Shown: positions 29,866 through 37,738 of the stretch, one piece after another
Layout of the letters: every line of letters starts with the position of its first letter
How positions within the stretch are numbered: position 1 is the first letter of the stretch
The notes under the pieces: model-generated
Seen by the model: only the letters and a program-made list of their open reading frames with translations
Told to the model about the DNA's origin: nothing
Databases searched by the model: none
Translations under genes and position numbers: made by a program
From: Streptomyces sp. CCM_MD2014
GTDB lineage: Bacteria > Actinomycetota > Actinomycetes > Streptomycetales > Streptomycetaceae
DNA length: 64,000 nt
Reading direction: 5' to 3'
Assembly (NCBI RefSeq): GCF_000772045.1
Contig: NZ_CP009754.1
Coordinates: forward strand, 5,952,001-6,016,000

Positions 29866-31091
29866 CAGGAGCCTCCGTCTTGGGTGAGCAGGTGGAGCAG
29901 GGGGCCGCCGTCGGAGGGGAGCGGCTCTGCTCCCTCCCAGGCGCGCGCCAGCGCGCCGACGGTGCCGAGTTCGCCGACCAGGACCCCGCCGACCAGCCGG
30001 TCGTCACGGACGACGACCTTGCGGTAGGTGCCCCGGGTGGCGTCGGCGAGCTGCACGACGTCGTCGCCGGGGCGGGGGTCGGTCTCGCCGAACGCGGCGA
30101 GGTCGAAGGGGGCGAAGGGACTGTCCGCCCCGGTGAGGGTGAGCCGGGTCAGGGCGCGGGTGCCGGTGTAGCGGGCGGTGCCGTCGCCGGCGAGCAGCCC
30201 GGCGAGGGCACCCGCCTGTTCGAGGGCGGGCGCGGCCAGCCCGTACACGCGTCCCGCGTGCTCGGCGCAGTCGCCGACGGCGCGGATGTGCGGGTCGGAG
30301 GTGCGCAGCTCGTCGTCGACGAGGACGCCCTTGCCGACCTCGAGCCCCGCCTCCCGCGCGAGCCCCGTCCGCGGCCGTACCCCGCACGCGAGGACCACCA
30401 GGTCGGCGCCGAGGGCGTACCCGTCGGCCATCTCCACGGACCGCACCGCCCCGCCGACGCCGCGCACGTCCCGTACCCGGCACTCGGTGTGCACCTCGAC
30501 GCCGAGGCCCTCCAGGTGCCGGCGCACGAGCGCGGAGGCCGCCGGGTCGAGCTGCCGCTCCATCAGCCGCTCGGACTGCTGGGCCAGGACGACCTGGGCG
30601 CCGCGCACGGCCAGCGCACGGGCGGCGGACACCCCGAGGAGTCCGCCCCCGATCACGACGGCCCGCGCCCCCGGCCGCACCGCCTTCGACAGTCCCAGGC
30701 AGTCGTCCATCGTCCGGAACGCGTGCACGCCCTCGGGCAGCTCGTGGCCGGGGGCGAACAGGCCGCGCAGCGGCGGCAGCACGGCGTTGGAGCCGGTGGC
30801 CAGGACCAGCGTGTCGTAGGCGATCACGGACCCGTCGGCGCACCGCACGGTCCGCCCGGCCCGGTCGATGCCGGTGACCCGGCCGCGCAGCAGCCCGGCG
30901 GGCTCCGGCAGGGCGATCACCTCGGGGCCGTACCGCCCGGCCAGCACCTCGGCGAGCAGCACCCGGTTGTACGGGCGGTGCTCCTCGTCGCCGACCAGCA
31001 GCGCGGGCGTGCCCAGCTCACCGAGCCGCCGGGCGAGCGTCACGCCCGCCAGTCCGGCGCCGATCACCACCACACGCTTCTTCGAGGTCAT
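29865..31091 (-). CDS. NirB-like FAD/NAD(P)-dependent oxidoreductase
   Basis: The 408-residue flavoprotein matches the N-terminal half of NirB but has no BFD or sirohaem domain. It starts KRVVVIGAGLAGVTLARRL (FAD), has a second Rossmann motif at AVVIGGGLLGVSAARAL, and ends with an FAD-binding stretch (VYGLAAPALEQAGALAGLL). It is the first gene of the nir operon and overlaps nirB, so it may be an extra electron-donor subunit or a reductase working alongside NirB. The known family supports the fold; its exact role in nitrite reduction is inferred. Confidence 0.82.
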   Translation of the reverse strand: MTSKKRVVVIGAGLAGVTLARRLGELGTPALLVGDEEHRPYNRVLLAEVLAGRYGPEVIALPEPAGLLRGRVTGIDRAGRTVRCADGSVIAYDTLVLATGSNAVLPPLRGLFAPGHELPEGVHAFRTMDDCLGLSKAVRPGARAVVIGGGLLGVSAARALAVRGAQVVLAQQSERLMERQLDPAASALVRRHLEGLGVEVHTECRVRDVRGVGGAVRSVEMADGYALGADLVVLACGVRPRTGLAREAGLEVGKGVLVDDELRTSDPHIRAVGDCAEHAGRVYGLAAPALEQAGALAGLLAGDGTARYTGTRALTRLTLTGADSPFAPFDLAAFGETDPRPGDDVVQLADATRGTYRKVVVRDDRLVGGVLVGELGTVGALARAWEGAEPLPSDGGPLLHLLTQDGGS

Positions 31092-31114
31092 GGCATCGAG
31101 CGTGCGGCGCCGGT

Positions 31115-31152
31115 GTTACCCGTCCGCATCCCCTCTGTTTCCCCGGGGGAAC
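31115..31152 (-). promoter_or_regulatory. Candidate GlnR box of the nir operon
   Basis: Read towards the operon, the minus strand carries GTTCC-n6-GAAAC-n6-GATGC-n6-GTAAC: four pentamers on an exact 11-bp period. The GlnR consensus is gTnAC-n6-GaAAC repeated twice; the first pair is near-perfect and the second weaker. It lies 24-61 bases upstream of the start codon. GlnR control of nitrite reductase genes is established in Streptomyces, so activation under nitrogen limitation is likely here. Confidence 0.72.
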
Positions 31153-31219
31153 GCTGCCCTCAGCGGGAGCGGACGGAGCATGTGAGGGGAGGCGGGAACC
31201 TCAGAAGTCCCTCATCTCG

Positions 31220-31244
31220 ATGGACGGCACATCCATCCGTCCAT
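31220..31244. promoter_or_regulatory. Inverted repeat upstream of the TauE/SafE gene
   Basis: ATGGACGG (31220-31227) and CCGTCCAT (31237-31244) form a perfect 8-bp inverted repeat with a 9-base spacer, 13 bases before the TauE/SafE start codon and over 125 bases from the nir start. It is a likely repressor site for the permease gene. Confidence 0.5.
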
Positions 31245-31256
31245 AGGGTCGCGATC

Positions 31257-32039
31257 ATGCCCGACATATCGCTGACCACGGTCGTCCTGCTCTGCATCGC
31301 CGCGCTGGCGGCCGGCTGGATCGACGCCGTGGTCGGCGGGGGCGGCCTGCTGCTGCTCCCGGCGCTGCTCCTCGGCCTGCCCGCCGGCACCCCGGCCGCG
31401 CACGCCCTGGGCACCAACAAGGCGGTCGCCATCGTCGGCACCACGGGCGCTGCGGTGACCTACGCCCGCAAGGCACCGGTGGACGTGCGCACCGCCGTGC
31501 GCATCGGCCTGGCGGCGCTCGCCGGGTCCTCGGGCGGCGCCTTCTTCGCGGCCGGGATGAGTACCGAGGTGCTCAAGCCGGTGATCATGGTGGTGCTGCT
31601 GGCGGTCGCCGCCTTCGTGATCCTGCGCCCCGCCTTCGGCACCGCGCCCGCCACCGGCCCGGCCACCCGCCGCCAGATCCTCACGGCGATCGGCCTCGCC
31701 GGCGTGGGCATCGGTTTCTACGACGGCCTCGTCGGCCCCGGCACGGGCACCTTCCTGGTCCTGGCCCTCACCGCCCTGCTCCACCTGGACCTGGTGACCG
31801 CGTCGGCCACCGCGAAGATCGTCAACTGCTGCACCAACGCGGGCGCCCTCGCCACGTTCGCCTGGCAGGGCGCGGTGCTGTGGGAGCTGGCCGCCCTGAT
31901 GGCCGTCTTCAACCTGGCCGGCGGCATGTTCGGCGCCCACACGGCCCTCAAGAAGGGCAGCGGCTTCGTCCGCGTCGTCCTGCTGACGGTGGTGTTCGCA
32001 CTGGTCGCGAACCTGGCGTGGGAGCAGTGGGTGGCGTAG
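31257..32039 (+). CDS. TauE/SafE-family anion permease
   Basis: This 260-residue membrane protein has about eight helices of the TauE/SafE (DUF81) family, which move sulfite, sulfoacetate and other small organic anions. The first helix has the characteristic GWIDAVVGGGGLLLLPALLL, repeated in weaker form in the second half (GFYDGLVGPGTGTFLVLAL), showing the internal duplication of the family, and the GTNKAVAIVGTTGAAVTY segment. It is divergent from the nir operon, so a role in anion export during sirohaem-enzyme activity is possible but unproved. Confidence 0.87.
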   Translation: MPDISLTTVVLLCIAALAAGWIDAVVGGGGLLLLPALLLGLPAGTPAAHALGTNKAVAIVGTTGAAVTYARKAPVDVRTAVRIGLAALAGSSGGAFFAAGMSTEVLKPVIMVVLLAVAAFVILRPAFGTAPATGPATRRQILTAIGLAGVGIGFYDGLVGPGTGTFLVLALTALLHLDLVTASATAKIVNCCTNAGALATFAWQGAVLWELAALMAVFNLAGGMFGAHTALKKGSGFVRVVLLTVVFALVANLAWEQWVA

Positions 32040-32090
32040 CCGGGGCGGTGGGGCGAGGGCCGTGTCACAGGTGGCCGATACCCTGCGGGA

Positions 32091-32720
32091 ATGAGCAACG
32101 CGACGTGGGACGCCTTGGCAGCGACACCTCTCCCGGAGGTGCGCCGCCGCGCGGCCGTCCTGGACGAACTCGCCGGTGTCGAACCGGTGACGGTACCCGG
32201 CGCCCTCCGTTCGGCCTGGAACGACGGCGGCGGCCAGTCCGCGGTCTGGTACTTCGCCGAGGACGGTCGCGCGCTGCTGCTGACCTTCGACCACGAGTCG
32301 GAGCTGAACCTGTACGCCGAAGACGACTACGCCCTTCAGGAGTCCCTCTACGACGGCGTCCCCGAAGCCCTGGTCGCCCTCGTCCGCGACCGTCCCGAGA
32401 ACTACGAGTCGCTGAACCTCACCGATCCCGCGACCGGCCGGACGATCCACTACGCGGGCGGTGTGTTCTGGTACGACGGCACGCGCTGGCAGGTGTCCGA
32501 CGGCCTGGCGGAGTACTGCCGCCGCGAGGACGAGGACCCCTTCGGCGAGTCCGGCTTCGACTACTGCCTCACCGGATACCTCTTCGGCCGGGACTTCACC
32601 CCGGAGACGCTCGTGGCGACGCGGGAGAAGGACGGTCAGTACCAGGACGAGCGGGAGAGGGAAGCGGACCTGCTCGCGCTGCGCGAGGTCTTCGCCCGGC
32701 ACGGCGGGGCCCGGGGGTGA
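32091..32720 (+). CDS. Hypothetical protein, 209 residues
   Basis: I do not recognise this protein. It is soluble, acidic and rich in aromatic residues (VWYFAEDGRALLLTFDHESELN, IHYAGGVFWYDGTRWQVSDG). It has no signal peptide or membrane helix and ends in a charged helix (DEREREADLLALREVFARHGG). The composition and SMI1/SUKH-like feel suggest a small regulatory or immunity-type protein, but no motif proves this. Coding potential is good: it has an ATG start, a long frame and strong third-position GC. It sits 51 bases after the permease, and its end almost touches the convergent sortase gene. Confidence 0.7.
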   Translation: MSNATWDALAATPLPEVRRRAAVLDELAGVEPVTVPGALRSAWNDGGGQSAVWYFAEDGRALLLTFDHESELNLYAEDDYALQESLYDGVPEALVALVRDRPENYESLNLTDPATGRTIHYAGGVFWYDGTRWQVSDGLAEYCRREDEDPFGESGFDYCLTGYLFGRDFTPETLVATREKDGQYQDEREREADLLALREVFARHGGARG

Positions 32721-32725
32721 ACGCC

Positions 32726-33352
32726 TCACCGGCTCCCGGTCAGGTGGGCGAAGACGACCACGTTCCCCTGGTATCCGGTACTGCGTGAATAGGCGCCGCC
32801 GCAGGTGATGACGCGCAGTTCGGGGCGGTCGGCGGCGCCGTAGACCTTCTCGTCGGGGAAGGCGTCGGCGGCGTAGACCTCCACCGCGTCCACGGTGAAG
32901 ACCGCGACGCCGCCGTCGCGCCGGTCCACCTCGATCGTCGAGCCCTTCTTCAGGGCGCCGAGGCGGTAGAAGACGGCGGGGCCCTCGGCGTTGTCGACGT
33001 GTCCGGCGACGATCGCGGTGCCCGTCTCGCCGGGGGTGGTGCCGGCCTCGTACCAGCCGGCCAGGTTCTTCTTCTCGGCGGGCGGCACGTCCAGGCTGCC
33101 CGTCGCGGTCAGGCCGAGGCCGGTCAGCGGGGCGTCCACACCGATCGCCGGGATGCGGACGCGGTCCGGCGGGGAGGGCGGCAGCGCCGGTGCGGCGGCG
33201 CCCCGGCCGTCCGGGCCGGTGGCCGTACCCGCCTGCGCGGCCGACGGCTGGGGCGGGGCGTCGGTGCGGCCGCCGCCGAGCAGCAGCCACGCACCCGAGC
33301 ACAGGGCGACCGCGGTGACGGCCGCTATCGCGGTGTCCTTGACCCTGCGCAT
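32726..33352 (-). CDS. Class F sortase
   Basis: The 208-residue membrane-anchored transpeptidase has an N-terminal signal anchor (KDTAIAAVTAVALCSGAWLLL), a Pro/Ala-rich linker and a sortase beta-barrel starting RVRIPAIGVDAPLTGLGL. The catalytic His is in IVAGHVDN, the Cys in RVITCGG and the Arg in AYSRSTGYQGN. The DVPPAEKKNLAGWYEAGTTPGE segment is typical of the actinobacterial class F (class E/F-like) group. The start is the ATG at 33352 behind GAGGGGAC. It lies 118 bp downstream of a secreted protein gene that is its likely substrate. Confidence 0.88.
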   Translation of the reverse strand: MRRVKDTAIAAVTAVALCSGAWLLLGGGRTDAPPQPSAAQAGTATGPDGRGAAAPALPPSPPDRVRIPAIGVDAPLTGLGLTATGSLDVPPAEKKNLAGWYEAGTTPGETGTAIVAGHVDNAEGPAVFYRLGALKKGSTIEVDRRDGGVAVFTVDAVEVYAADAFPDEKVYGAADRPELRVITCGGAYSRSTGYQGNVVVFAHLTGSR

Positions 33353-33470
33353 GACGTCCCCTCTCCCTCGGATCCCTGGGGTCCCCGGCCCCCTCCGGGC
33401 CGCGAGGGGCGTCGGACCCGGAGGGGGTGGGGAAGTGCGGTACCGGCGGACGGGCAGCGGAGGGTGCCCG

Positions 33471-34004
33471 TCAGATCCCGTCGCCTCTCGCCCGGCGATG
33501 CAGGAGCCAGGTACCGCCCGCGGCGGCGACGGCGAGAGCCGCCACGCCGGCCGCGGTCTGCACGGGGTCGGGGCCAAGAGCGCCACCGACCCCCGTCTTC
33601 ACGCTTCCTCTCGGGTAGACCCGCTCGGCGGCCGGCGTCAGCGTGACCACCAGGTCGCCCGTCACCCGGCGGTCGTCGTCCCCACAGGTCGCGACGATCT
33701 CGTACGTGCCCGGCTGCGCGCTCGGCGGCACCTCGAAGTGACCGGTCGTCTCCCCGTCGCCCGTGCCCGGCGCCAGCGGGAACGTGCCCGCGCCGACCGC
33801 GCCGGCGTCGCCCGCCGCCGAGCCGCCCTGCCCGCACGCCGCCGTCGACACCACGGCCCGTTCGCCCGGCACGACCGAGGACGGATGCACCGTCAGGCCG
33901 CCGGTGGCGACGCCGTCCCCGGCGTACACCGGGGCCGCGGTGGTCAGACCGACGGCCGCGGCGGCGAGCGCGGTGCCGGTCAGCAGGCGGGCGGTACGTC
34001 GCAT
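33471..34004 (-). CDS. Secreted membrane-anchored protein, probable class F sortase substrate
   Basis: This 177-residue protein has a signal peptide (MRRTARLLTGTALAAAAVGLTTAAPVYA). An Ig-like beta domain follows with two conserved Cys (TAACGQGG and IVATCGDDD), then a GSVKTGVGG motif, a C-terminal helix (AAGVAALAVAAAGGTWLL) and a basic tail (HRRARG). The layout is that of a sorting signal, with KTGVGG in place of LPxTG. I recall that class F sortase neighbours in Streptomyces often have a similar xTGxGG motif. Attachment to the wall by the adjacent sortase is inferred. Confidence 0.78.
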   Translation of the reverse strand: MRRTARLLTGTALAAAAVGLTTAAPVYAGDGVATGGLTVHPSSVVPGERAVVSTAACGQGGSAAGDAGAVGAGTFPLAPGTGDGETTGHFEVPPSAQPGTYEIVATCGDDDRRVTGDLVVTLTPAAERVYPRGSVKTGVGGALGPDPVQTAAGVAALAVAAAGGTWLLHRRARGDGI

Positions 34005-34170
34005 CGGTGCTCCCTTGAGCTGTTCGGTGGCCCCTGCCCTACCGAGGAAAGTGGCACCGGCTCCGGCCCGCTCCCCGAGCGGTGTGAACGGGTGACCGGT
34101 GCCCCCGAACGGCGGAGACGGAGCGGAACCGGAGGAGAACCGAAGGAACCACCCTGGTTACACGCTCGTT
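34005..34170. other. Gap upstream of TnpB element copy 2, no gene
   Basis: About 165 bp between the secreted protein start and the likely left end of the element. It should hold the promoter of the sortase-substrate gene. No trace of the LysR gene that is truncated on the other side of the element is found here. Confidence 0.6.
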
Positions 34171-35638
34171 TGACAGACCCGGCGACGCGGAACGTCGCCG
34201 AAACCCGTATGACTACCGGCATGATCCAAGGCGAAGCGAACGCGTGTGCGTGTGGCCGCTGGTGAGGGTGGTGGTTGCAGGATCGGCGGGTGTGTGTGCG
34301 GCTGTCGTATGTATGGTCCTTCGCGGGGTTCGGGACGGCACGGTGTGTCCTGACCACAGGCCATGAGGGGGTGCGAGGTGGCGCAGGTAGGGATGGGTGA
34401 GAAGGGCGGGCATGCCCGGTACACGTACCGGTTGCGGGTGTCATCCACGGCTCGCGCCCTGCTGGCGGCGGAGTGGGGCCGGTGCCGCTGGGTGTGGAAC
34501 GAGTGCGTCGCGAAGTCGAGGGCGGTGCATCTGCACAACAGGGCGACCGGCGAGAAGGCCACGTGTGGCCCGGCGCAGCTGGACAGGATGCTGACTGAGG
34601 CCCGTTCCTGTACGCCGTGGCTGCGGGAGGGCTCCTGCGTTCCCCAGCAACAGGTCATTCGTGATTTCGGTCGCTCCCGCGCCAAGGCGCACAAGGACAT
34701 CGCCGAGCGTCTGCCTGTGGCGCGCCGGGCCGGGATGCCGACGTGGAAGACCAGACGCGAGGCACTGGCGACCCTCAACTACACGCGGCGCGGTTTCCGG
34801 CTGAAGGACGGCCGACTGTACCTGGCGGGCGGCATCGTGCTGAACGTGGTGTGGGCGCGGGAGCTGCCGGCTGAGCCGTCCTCGGTACGCGTGTACCAGG
34901 ACAGCCTCGGACACTGGTACGCCTCTTTCGTCGTCCCCGCCCAGGTCCAGCCTCTTCCTCAGACCGGCCGTGTCCTCGGTGTCGACTGGGGTGTGCGGGA
35001 GACGGCGACGACCACGTCCGACGCGCACGACCTGCCGCACCCCGAGTACGGCGGGAAGGCGAAGGAGAAGCTCACCCGGTACGACCGGATGATGGCCCGT
35101 CGCCGGCCGAAGAAGGGGACGGCCGGATCGAGGGGTTACCGGACGGCGAAGAGGCTGCGGGCGAAGGCACACAAGAAGGTTGCCCGGCAGCGTGCGGACA
35201 CCGGCCGCAAGTGGGCCAAGAAGGTCGTCCGCGACCATGACGCCGTCGCGGTGGAGGACTTCCGGCCCAAGTTCCTGGCCAGGACAAACATGGCCCGCAA
35301 GGCCGCGGACGCCGCCATCGGCGCCACCAAGACGGCTCTGATCGAGATGGCCCGCAAACACGGGCGGGACATCCGCCTGGTCCACCCCGCGTACACCACG
35401 ATGGACTGCGCGCAGTGCGGAGCGAGAGCCAAGCACGCCCTGCCGCTGGGTGAACGCACCCACACCTGCACCGCCTGCGGAACCGTCTCCCCACGGGACA
35501 AGAACTCCGCACGCGTCATGCTCGTCCGGGCTGGTCTCAACCCGGCTGGCGCCGACGGCACAAGACCTCCTGGAGCGCCGCTCCAGGAGGCAGCCTGAGC
35601 CAGGAATCCCCTCCACCTTCAGGGAGGGGAGGATTCAA
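34171..35638 (+). mobile_element. IS200/IS605-type element carrying only tnpB, copy 2
   Basis: A second, different TnpB-only element. The right end has a hairpin (CCCCTCC at 35608-35614 with GGAGGGG at 35623-35629) followed by ATTCAA, ending at 35638. The left end is approximate: a hairpin GGCGAC/GTCGCC (34181-34199) follows a TTTGAC sequence that could be the target/TAM. There are no inverted repeats or target duplication, as expected. The last base borders codons of a LysR gene. Confidence 0.7.
34363..35598 (+). CDS. tnpB: RNA-guided endonuclease TnpB (OrfB family)
   Basis: This is a 411-residue TnpB. The N-terminal part reads YTYRLRVSSTARALLAAEWG, then CRWVWNECVAKS. RuvC acids are the Asp in RVLGVDWGVRETATT, the Glu in VAVEDFRPKFLA and the Asp in SPRDKNSARVML; the zinc ribbon is CAQCG...CTACG. 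All appear intact. It differs clearly from copy 1 (6653-7876), so the two are not recent duplicates. The start is ambiguous: the ATG at 34363, or the GTG at 34378, which has AGGGGG at good spacing. The omega-RNA would come from the 3' end and right end. Confidence 0.88.
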   Translation: MRGCEVAQVGMGEKGGHARYTYRLRVSSTARALLAAEWGRCRWVWNECVAKSRAVHLHNRATGEKATCGPAQLDRMLTEARSCTPWLREGSCVPQQQVIRDFGRSRAKAHKDIAERLPVARRAGMPTWKTRREALATLNYTRRGFRLKDGRLYLAGGIVLNVVWARELPAEPSSVRVYQDSLGHWYASFVVPAQVQPLPQTGRVLGVDWGVRETATTTSDAHDLPHPEYGGKAKEKLTRYDRMMARRRPKKGTAGSRGYRTAKRLRAKAHKKVARQRADTGRKWAKKVVRDHDAVAVEDFRPKFLARTNMARKAADAAIGATKTALIEMARKHGRDIRLVHPAYTTMDCAQCGARAKHALPLGERTHTCTACGTVSPRDKNSARVMLVRAGLNPAGADGTRPPGAPLQEAA

Positions 35639-35658
35639 CGCGATCTCCGCTTCGCGCA
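35599..35658 (+). ncRNA. Probable omega-RNA 3' part and guide of TnpB copy 2
   Basis: Sequence from the tnpB stop to the element end carries the 7-bp terminal hairpin and ATTCAA; the next 20 bases (35639-35658, CGCGATCTCCGCTTCGCGCA) would be the guide and lie inside the truncated LysR gene. The assignment follows known TnpB elements; the 5' limit is not visible. Confidence 0.45.
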
Positions 35659-35851
35659 GGAAGGCGCGGCCGGCCACGGTGGGCACGAGACCGGTCGGCG
35701 TGCGGGAGAACAGCTCCACGCCGAGGTCCCGCTCCAGGCCGCGGATCTGCTGGGACACCGAGGGCTGGGCGACGCGCAGCACCTCGGCCGCGGCCGTCAC
35801 CGAGCCCTGCTCGGCGACGGCCAGGGCGTACTCGAACTGCCTCAGGCTCAT
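35639..35851 (-). pseudogene. LysR-family regulator, N-terminal fragment truncated by the TnpB element
   Basis: The fragment starts with an ATG at 35851 and encodes a standard LysR winged helix: MSLRQFEYALAVAEQGSVTA, then AAEVLRVAQPSVSQQIRGLE and LFSRTPTGLVPTVAGRAFLREAEIA. After about 71 codons it runs into the element's right end. The remaining ~220 residues (effector domain) are not found on the other side, so a deletion accompanied or followed the insertion. A short fusion of 104 residues could still be made using frame in the element, but it would lack the effector domain. Confidence 0.82.
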
Positions 35852-35938
35852 CGGTTCCCCTGCCCCTCGCTCGTGTGTCGCCGCTCGTGCTCTCGCCGCA
35901 AGCGTAAGAGAGCGCGGGGCCGGGGCGGGGGCCTGCCG

Positions 35939-37582
35939 TCAGCCCACGTTCACCGCGCTCCACGCCGCGCCGACCGCGGCGTACTCGGCGCCGTCGGTGC
36001 CGTACAGGTCACCGGCCGCGCTCAGGGTGGCGGCGCGGGCGCCCGCGTAGTCGGTGGACGAGGTCATGTACACCGTCAGCGCCCGGTACCAGATGGCGCC
36101 GAGCTTGTCCCGGCCGATTCCGGAGACCGTGGAGCCGTCGCAGGTGGGGGAGTCGTAGGCCACCCCGTCCACGGTCCGTGCGCCGCTGCCCTCGGCCAGC
36201 AGGTAGGCGAAGTGGTTGGCGACGCCGGAGGAGTAGTGGACGTCCATGTCGCCCACCGAGGTGCTCCAGCAGTCGGCCGAGGCCCCGTCCCTGCTGGGCT
36301 TGTCCATGTAGCGCAGCGCCTCGCGGCCGAAGCCGTCCCGGACCACCTTCTCGCCGATCAGGTAGTCCCCGGGGTCGGCCGCGTTGCCCGCGTGCCACTC
36401 CACCAGCGTGCCGAAGATGTCGGACGTCGCCTCGTTGAGGCCGCCGGATTCGCCCGAGTACGTCAGCGCGGCCGTCTTCGACGTCACCCCGTGCGACATC
36501 TCGTGCCCGGCGACGTCCAGCGAGACCAGCGGCCCGAAGGTCGTCCCGTCACCGTCGCCGTACGTCATGCAGAAGCAGGTGTCGTCCCAGAAGGCGTTGT
36601 TGTACCGGGTGCCGTAGTGCACGCGGTTGTACGAGCCCTTGCCGTCGCCCGCGATGCCTTCGCGCCCGTGGACGTCCCGGTAGTAGTCCCAGGTGGCGTC
36701 GGTGCCGTACTGCGCGTCCACCGCGGCCGAGGCGCGGTCGTCCGCGTTCCCCGAGCCCCAGTGGTTGTCGGCGTCGGTGAACAGCGTCGCGGGCGCCCGC
36801 ACCAGGCAGATGCCCAGGAAGCACAGGTCGGTCTGGTTCTCGGCATCACCCGTGTACGTGCCGCCGCGCGTCGGGTCCTTGAGCTGGTACGAGGAGCCCG
36901 ACTGCGTCGTCTCCAGCGGCACCGTGCCCCCGTACAGCGACCGGCCGTCACCGGAGACCGACTCGATGGCGTCCCAGGCGTCGATGCGGGCGCCCGTGCC
37001 CGCGTCGGTCAGCACGGTGCGCGCGACCGGGTTGCCGAGGGAGTCCAGCGCCACCGCGTTGGTCCGCCAGGCCAGCTTCGGGGTGCCGTGCAGGGCGTCG
37101 ACGACCAGCTCGGGCTTGGCGGTGAGCCGCTTCAGCAGCTCGCCCGGGTTGGCGGCGCGCAGCGCGTCCGCGGCCAGGTCGGCGGCCTTGGGCGCCGACA
37201 GCTTCGGCGTGACGGTGGGCAGGGACAGAGGGGCGTCCGTCGCGCGGTCGGCACCGCGGAAGTCGCCGCCGGGTGCGAGGTGGACGACGAAGTCGCCGCC
37301 CAGGACGGGGAGTCCGCGGTAGGTGCGGTCGTAGCGGACGTGCTGGGTGCCGTCCTCGTCGACGACGACGTCGCGGGCCTCGGTGTCCTGAGTGTCCGTC
37401 AGCTTCAGGGCCGCGGCGTGGTTCAGCAGGGCCGTCGCCGCGTGCTCCAGGGCGGCGGCGCGGGTCGGGCGGTCGGCGGCCGTGGCGCCGGGGGCCAGGG
37501 CGGCGACCAGGAGGGTCGCGGTGGTGGCGGCGAGGCCGGCCGTGGCGAGACGGGGGCCTCTGCCGTGCCGTATTCGGCTCAT
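35939..37582 (-). CDS. Secreted M4 (thermolysin-family) zinc metalloprotease
   Basis: This 547-residue extracellular protease has a signal peptide (LATAGLAATTATLLVAALAPGATA), then a FTP/PepSY propeptide (ALEHAATALLNHAAALKLTD...YDRTYRGLPVLGGDFVVHL). The catalytic domain has the zinc site HEMSH in DVAGHEMSHGVTSK, the third ligand Glu in GGLNEATSDIFGTL and the His in DMDVHYSSGVANHFAYLL. The C-terminus is the helical M4_C domain without extra binding modules. The ATG follows AAGGAG. It lies 87 bp upstream of the truncated LysR gene on the same strand, so that regulator may once have controlled it. Confidence 0.93.
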   Translation of the reverse strand: MSRIRHGRGPRLATAGLAATTATLLVAALAPGATAADRPTRAAALEHAATALLNHAAALKLTDTQDTEARDVVVDEDGTQHVRYDRTYRGLPVLGGDFVVHLAPGGDFRGADRATDAPLSLPTVTPKLSAPKAADLAADALRAANPGELLKRLTAKPELVVDALHGTPKLAWRTNAVALDSLGNPVARTVLTDAGTGARIDAWDAIESVSGDGRSLYGGTVPLETTQSGSSYQLKDPTRGGTYTGDAENQTDLCFLGICLVRAPATLFTDADNHWGSGNADDRASAAVDAQYGTDATWDYYRDVHGREGIAGDGKGSYNRVHYGTRYNNAFWDDTCFCMTYGDGDGTTFGPLVSLDVAGHEMSHGVTSKTAALTYSGESGGLNEATSDIFGTLVEWHAGNAADPGDYLIGEKVVRDGFGREALRYMDKPSRDGASADCWSTSVGDMDVHYSSGVANHFAYLLAEGSGARTVDGVAYDSPTCDGSTVSGIGRDKLGAIWYRALTVYMTSSTDYAGARAATLSAAGDLYGTDGAEYAAVGAAWSAVNVG

Positions 37583-37738
37583 CGGACTCCTTGGGGGGAG
37601 GAGCGCTCCGGGGCGCGTGGGGGAGGGGTGGTGGGGGGAGGCGCTGATGCTGACTCAGGTTTAAAGGTCCATGACATGCCGTGTCCATAGGGCCTCCGTG
37701 AAGATCGCGAAAGGCATGGGGGGAGAGAATGACCCTCC

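Noticed and set aside
35537..35851. An intact 104-residue LysR-like protein
   Set aside because: Only the first ~71 codons are LysR; the rest is element sequence read antisense to the tnpB 3' end.
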